Assembly: GCA_023014335.1 (NCBI GenBank) | Contig: JAECYW010000005.1 | Span: forward strand, 3,038,001 to 3,102,000 | Origin: Galerina marginata | Lineage: Eukaryota; Basidiomycota; Agaricomycetes; Agaricales; Galerinaceae | Length of the DNA stretch: 64,000 nucleotides | Direction of reading: 5' to 3' | Shown here: positions 59,601 to 64,000 of the stretch, piece by piece | Numbering within the stretch: the stretch's first letter is position 1 | How the letters are laid out: each line of letters opens with the position of its first letter | The notes under the pieces: generated by a model | Databases searched by the model: none | Told to the model about the DNA's origin: nothing | Seen by the model: the letters and a program-made list of their open reading frames with translations, nothing else | Made by a program: the position numbers and the translations under genes

Positions 59601-60785
59601 AGTGGTAAGATTTGAAGCGGCTGGGAAGGGGGTTTAGAGACACGTTAACCCGTTTTTCCACAGCTCAACCGTGATTACGCACAAATTTAACGAAGAGAGA
59701 CGATATCACTGCCGGTTGCGGATCCACTGCCATGCCTTGGTGCCTCCCGCCTGCATACATGAGTAATAGGATTCAGTCTCGTCCTCACGACATAGAAATG
59801 AGTCAGCCCGTCTCGAATCAGCCTCTTCGCATGCCCCTGCATTGTCACAATCTCCCGCCTTGATCGCTCGATCAGCACATCTACTTAATCTCACCCAATA
59901 CTGCACCACTGAGCAGGGGAGCACGGGAGGTCGGATTATCCACCCCGTTCAGCCCGCTAGAAGCTAGATCGACCAGCCGGAATTTTTTTTATCATGTTGA
60001 ATGACTTCCGATTCGGAACTTCTAATAAGCGTAACCCTTTAGTTAATACCGACAGCACTCGACAAACTTCTGCCCTCGACGCATACCACTGGGAAGCAGC
60101 AATCGGTAAGACTTGTTGTGGGCTGTGTTGTCATCAGACTTATTTTGTCCTTAGCAGTTATTGTTTCGTCATGTATATCACATACATTCTAATAATTCGC
60201 CGTGATGCTGCGTCAACCGTCATAACACATCATAACCAATCTGTGTCTTCGAAGATATAGAGCCTTGCAGACTCAAGTCACCAAAGTGAGGTTGACGCCA
60301 TACCGCGAACAAAATGTTGGTCACCTCCACCCCTCTTCCACTATGTCGGCTAAACATCTGAGAAAACTGGCTGAAAGTCCGAAATTCAGGTTGTATTTGG
60401 ACAAGAGCGTACCCTGACAAATTGAGGATAGAATTTGATGTGTCCGCACCCAGCTGGTATCTGACAGTTCAGGTTAGACTGTTTATTCACTTCCAGCTGT
60501 TCACGTACAATCCACATTTGAGGTTAAGGCTGTATTGAAGTGGGGTACCATAATCTCAATAGTGCATCTGCCCATCCACCAGCACCCTGCTGGCTCATAC
60601 ATCATTATGACCATGGATCTTTATTCCCTGCTAACCATTGGATGGCACAGTGAACAGACTAGAATATTACAATGCAATTGTTGTAGAACTAGAGCCTCAT
60701 ATCTATTTTTCTGTTCTAAAAAGACATTGAGACTTGTAAACATAATGGCTTACAAACATGGTCACGGCTGATTATTTGAGAAATG
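56651..60785. other. No gene recognised in 4.1 kb
   Basis: Parts (57200-59400) are more GC-rich than the rest and contain overlapping ORFs on both strands (57826-58212 minus, 58250-58597 plus) that look compositional. No domain, RNA gene or clear repeat was found. The region just before 60786 may include the end of the mobile element carrying the helicase. Confidence 0.4.
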
Positions 60786-63700
60786 TCAAGTCATACTGTA
60801 TAACATACCAATTGCATTTTTAGTATCCTTTTGATTGTAAGAAATACAGTTAATTTCCTTTGAAGCTGTACTCCCAGTCATAATTCCGTCATGATACCAG
60901 ACATCATTAGGACTATTGATTAATCTACATGTGAAATGATTATTACCATGATAAATTATGCCTTTTAACTGATAGTTTTTGATGCCAAATTCTGTTTCCA
61001 ATAAAATTTCATTGTCAATATTAATTGGACCATTAATTTCCACATAAATCAATGAAGGTGTGTGACTAACTTTTGTAGAAGTGTCAAGATTACGAGTATG
61101 ACATGCAGGACAGATTTGCCTTGTTTTGTGGCATTGATCAAACCATTTTTGAACAGAGTCTGTGGTTGTCAGGGGGATGACTTCTACTGGTGAGTATTGA
61201 ATACTAAATGGCATATTATCAATCCAGCCACATTCACAATGTTTTTGCTGAAAAAGCACTGGTTCATTTCCAGTGAGCATAGTGTTTATTAAATCAGAAA
61301 CTGAAATAAAGCTAGGTCCATATTTAAATTTATTATTATCTGATAAATATAGCAATCTACGAACAATATCTCGAGCATTTTCTAATGAAATTTGCTGGTT
61401 TAAATGTAGTGAAAATCCACAACTCAAAGATTCCATCAAATAATTATAAGCACAAAACTTTTCATGCCAAATCAAAGGATTATTAATCCAAATATGACGT
61501 AATATTGAAAAAACTGCATCATAAGCACAGCTGTAGTTTGTAGAATCCCATAAAAGTCCAATTGGATTGTATATCTGAGAATCGGGTATTGTCAAGCCAT
61601 TGTCTATATCACTTTTTATAAGCTTCTGCTTTTTCCTTGTGTTTCCAGAGCTTGCCTCATTCTTTCTTTTCTTTGTTGAACTTGTACAATCATGAGAAAG
61701 TGTGTTTTGGTTTTCATTTTCATTTGCTGCATTCATAAGTTCTTTTTTCTTTTTATCTGAAGTTATAATTTTCCATTTATGATTCAGTGCTGTATTTGCT
61801 TCATATGAAGCAGATGACCATTGGATTGATTGGTGCAGATCCTGTGGATTAAAAGCTTTGCCTTTCCAAGCCTGAAATGCTTTAATAGTTTCGCCTCGTG
61901 TATTACACAAAATATGATGTGGTAGTTTTTGCTCATATGCTAACTTTGTGACATAATCTAATATCTCTAATTCACGAAATTCTTGACGCAACCAACCTGA
62001 TGCACCTCCTGTAATTTTTGATACATCAAAATCACCAATTATAATGGTATTATCTGCAGTTGAACTTCTTGATAAAGCAGTATAAAATGATTGATGACTT
62101 TGGCAATGCTCTAAATGACATACATTCTTATCTCTTGATTTTCCTTGTGATCCAAAGTCTGTCATAGCAAAGTTTGGTAGAAATTGAATCTGCTCCCGTG
62201 AAATAGGGATTCCAAAGCCACTTTCCAAAGTAATAATAGTATTTACTGTAGATCTTGTAAGGGGTACTACATTTTCTGGTAAGTCTGGAAATTGTACACT
62301 ATGTGGTGGATCTACTAATTCTACAAATAATACATCAAGAATAGGCTTCCCATGTTTACCAATACCGGCATGCCATCCTTTGATTGTTGCTTCCTGCCCT
62401 CTAGTCATACATAATTCTGTTGCTTCATTGTATCTTATCATAATTGGCATATTAAGACAGATATCAATCTTTCCTGGAACATGTAAGTCACTGGCTGAAT
62501 GTGGTTGTTTCCATATCTGCTCTTGAATAATTGGTGTAATTTCCTTAATATCCAATGTTTTCTTCTTTGAATTGTTTTTCTTAGCAGCATTTTTGGTTGT
62601 ATTTTTTCTTGGACTGATTTTATTGTCAATTGAATAGAAAGTATATAATTTGAAACCATTCATTGAGGCAAATTTTTGAGTTCCTAATCTATTGATTTCA
62701 TCCTTTTGGTCATTTCTGGCTGTAATAATTGAAATATGATCAAATTTTATGTGATCAAAATTAGATTTGCCTGGTTGGTTTCTTACCACTAATTTCTTAA
62801 GAAATTGAATATCATCACTTGTACATGCTTTGTATCTCATGTTTTCTAAAGCTTGTCTAAATTGGCTGTCTTTCTTACTTTGCTTTTTTTGCCGCATATT
62901 TTTTCGAAGTATAACAACTTTGTCAATTTGATGCCACATAGCTTTTCCAATTGCACTTTTCTGTCCTCTTTGAGATATCGATGACAATGTTGATTGGCCT
63001 ATTAACCCACTATACAAAGATGAACTCTCACCTCCAAGAACAGGTGGTAATTGGGCAAAGTCACCTGCAAATACAATGTGTATTCCACCAAAAGGTAAAT
63101 CAGGATTCCCTGTTCCAATAGCAAAGCGCTCACAAATTCTGTACATATCAAAACATGACAACATTGATACTTCATCAAAAAAAATAATACAAACATTGTG
63201 AAGTCGGTCTTTTAAATGTGAAATTGCTGTATCACTTATTGTCTGATCATTGTCTTCTCGTACTCCTAATATGGAATGATAAGTTGATCCTCCAAGTAAT
63301 GCTGCTGCTGTACCTGTTGGTGCCATAATAAGTAGTTTATGTGACTCATTTCGTCTTCTTAGCAAAGTTTGTAATGCATCAAGAACACGGGTTTTTCCTG
63401 TACCCCCCATACCCCCAAGATACATTTTTAATTGATCTTTTTGAGGTTCCAAAATATAATGTGATATAATGTTATATGCTCTGGTTTGCTCTGTGTTTAA
63501 ATTATATTCCTCAGCAATATCTTGACTTAGTTCCTGTTCTTTTTGTCTAGTTGCAGTACTATTCAAGCCATCAATGTCAGTAATTTTAACTATATTTTTT
63601 GTTGAATCAGTAGAATATTCAACATTTTGATTTAGTGGGTTTTCTATTCCAAGCAATGTAGGTAAATTATTTAAGAGCTGCTGTCTTTTTTTTGTTACCT

Positions 63701-64000
63701 CCATTCGCCATTGCTTACTATTTTTCAATACAAGTGGAGTCCAAATTGGAAGATTTTTAACAATATTAGGAGAATATTCCAAAAAGCCAGTACATTGCAA
63801 TGTCATTTTAATAGCTGCCATTTTTGAATATCTAGTTTTACCAACTAAACCTAGACTAAAAAGCTTTTCATCATGATCATCTTCAAGTAAGTCATCAGTA
63901 ATATTGTTTATAGTGTTTTCTATATCAAGATTTTTAATGTCATCTTCACTTATAATACTATTTGCTAGATTCTGTTGATTTCTTCGTATTGCACCAAAGT
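60786..64000 (-). CDS. PIF1-type helicase fused to a USP-like peptidase (5' partial)
   Basis: Uninterrupted ORF from the window edge to a stop at 60786; it is open upstream of the first Met (63821), so the start is outside. Superfamily 1 helicase motifs: GGMGGTGKTR (Walker A), IIFFDEVSML (Walker B), GDFAQLPPV (motif III), and FYTALSRS near the end of the helicase part (motif VI). After a Lys-rich linker the last ~250 residues read PIGLLWDSTNYSCAYDAVFSIL, with a likely catalytic Cys, then CECG and CPACHTRN (zinc pair), and KGIIYHGNNHFTCRLI...WYHDG, with a His-containing strand, matching the Cys and His boxes of ubiquitin-specific proteases. Helicases of this type occur in Helitrons and other fungal mobile elements. 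It is AT-rich with no intron, unlike its neighbours, suggesting an element or transfer. Confidence 0.88.
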   Translation of the reverse strand, partial: FGAIRRNQQNLANSIISEDDIKNLDIENTINNITDDLLEDDHDEKLFSLGLVGKTRYSKMAAIKMTLQCTGFLEYSPNIVKNLPIWTPLVLKNSKQWRMEVTKKRQQLLNNLPTLLGIENPLNQNVEYSTDSTKNIVKITDIDGLNSTATRQKEQELSQDIAEEYNLNTEQTRAYNIISHYILEPQKDQLKMYLGGMGGTGKTRVLDALQTLLRRRNESHKLLIMAPTGTAAALLGGSTYHSILGVREDNDQTISDTAISHLKDRLHNVCIIFFDEVSMLSCFDMYRICERFAIGTGNPDLPFGGIHIVFAGDFAQLPPVLGGESSSLYSGLIGQSTLSSISQRGQKSAIGKAMWHQIDKVVILRKNMRQKKQSKKDSQFRQALENMRYKACTSDDIQFLKKLVVRNQPGKSNFDHIKFDHISIITARNDQKDEINRLGTQKFASMNGFKLYTFYSIDNKISPRKNTTKNAAKKNNSKKKTLDIKEITPIIQEQIWKQPHSASDLHVPGKIDICLNMPIMIRYNEATELCMTRGQEATIKGWHAGIGKHGKPILDVLFVELVDPPHSVQFPDLPENVVPLTRSTVNTIITLESGFGIPISREQIQFLPNFAMTDFGSQGKSRDKNVCHLEHCQSHQSFYTALSRSSTADNTIIIGDFDVSKITGGASGWLRQEFRELEILDYVTKLAYEQKLPHHILCNTRGETIKAFQAWKGKAFNPQDLHQSIQWSSASYEANTALNHKWKIITSDKKKKELMNAANENENQNTLSHDCTSSTKKRKNEASSGNTRKKQKLIKSDIDNGLTIPDSQIYNPIGLLWDSTNYSCAYDAVFSILRHIWINNPLIWHEKFCAYNYLMESLSCGFSLHLNQQISLENARDIVRRLLYLSDNNKFKYGPSFISVSDLINTMLTGNEPVLFQQKHCECGWIDNMPFSIQYSPVEVIPLTTTDSVQKWFDQCHKTRQICPACHTRNLDTSTKVSHTPSLIYVEINGPINIDNEILLETEFGIKNYQLKGIIYHGNNHFTCRLINSPNDVWYHDGIMTGSTASKEINCISYNQKDTKNAIGMLYSMT

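Overview
The window reads as genomic DNA of a filamentous basidiomycete, most likely an Agaricomycete. Genes are split by many short GT-AG introns (about 44-87 nt, mostly 48-60), coding regions are compact, and several families are typical of that class: a decayed Plavaka transposase, a hAT transposase remnant, a JmjC-like protein, a basidiomycete PAS protein and F-box proteins with a nucleotidyltransferase-like domain. Gene models below were built by hand from splice sites and reading phase; no alignment was run.

Layout. 1-5.4 kb: the C-terminal end of a cytochrome P450, a 2.26-kb terminal-inverted-repeat element with a GC-rich core, and a proline-rich ORF made of 15-bp tandem repeats. 6.4-8.5 kb: a pentatricopeptide-repeat (PPR) gene whose 5' exons are a duplicate of exons at 37.3 kb. 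11.2-13.8 kb: a head-to-head pair of related genes of an unnamed family. 17.5-30.5 kb: three F-box/nucleotidyltransferase-like genes (two on the minus strand, one on the plus strand), interleaved with a PAS gene, a RING gene and a multi-pass membrane protein. 35.6-40.4 kb: a conserved unknown gene, a gene built of tandemly duplicated small phase-2 exons, and a second conserved unknown gene. 40.5-46.5 kb: a transposon graveyard (Plavaka, hAT and an associated ORF fragment). 46.8-52.7 kb: a nine-exon JmjC-like gene with a GC-AG intron, and a broken importin-9-like fragment. 55.5-56.6 kb: a protein with two RING-type zinc fingers joined by a helical linker. 60.8-64 kb: an AT-rich, intron-poor PIF1-type helicase fused to a ubiquitin-protease-like C-terminus; its start lies beyond the window.

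How the genes may work together is mostly inference. The striking theme is ubiquitin biology (F-box, RING, USP-like protease) mixed with mobile-element debris, as in fast-evolving accessory regions of mushroom genomes. The most unusual signals are the F-box/nucleotidyltransferase-like family, the exon block shared between the PPR gene and an unrelated acidic multi-exon gene with exon lengths and intron phases conserved, the probable 5-nt microexon in the PAS gene, and the helicase-protease fusion. Large stretches (for example 13.8-17.5, 30.5-35.6 and 56.7-60.8 kb) hold nothing I can support.
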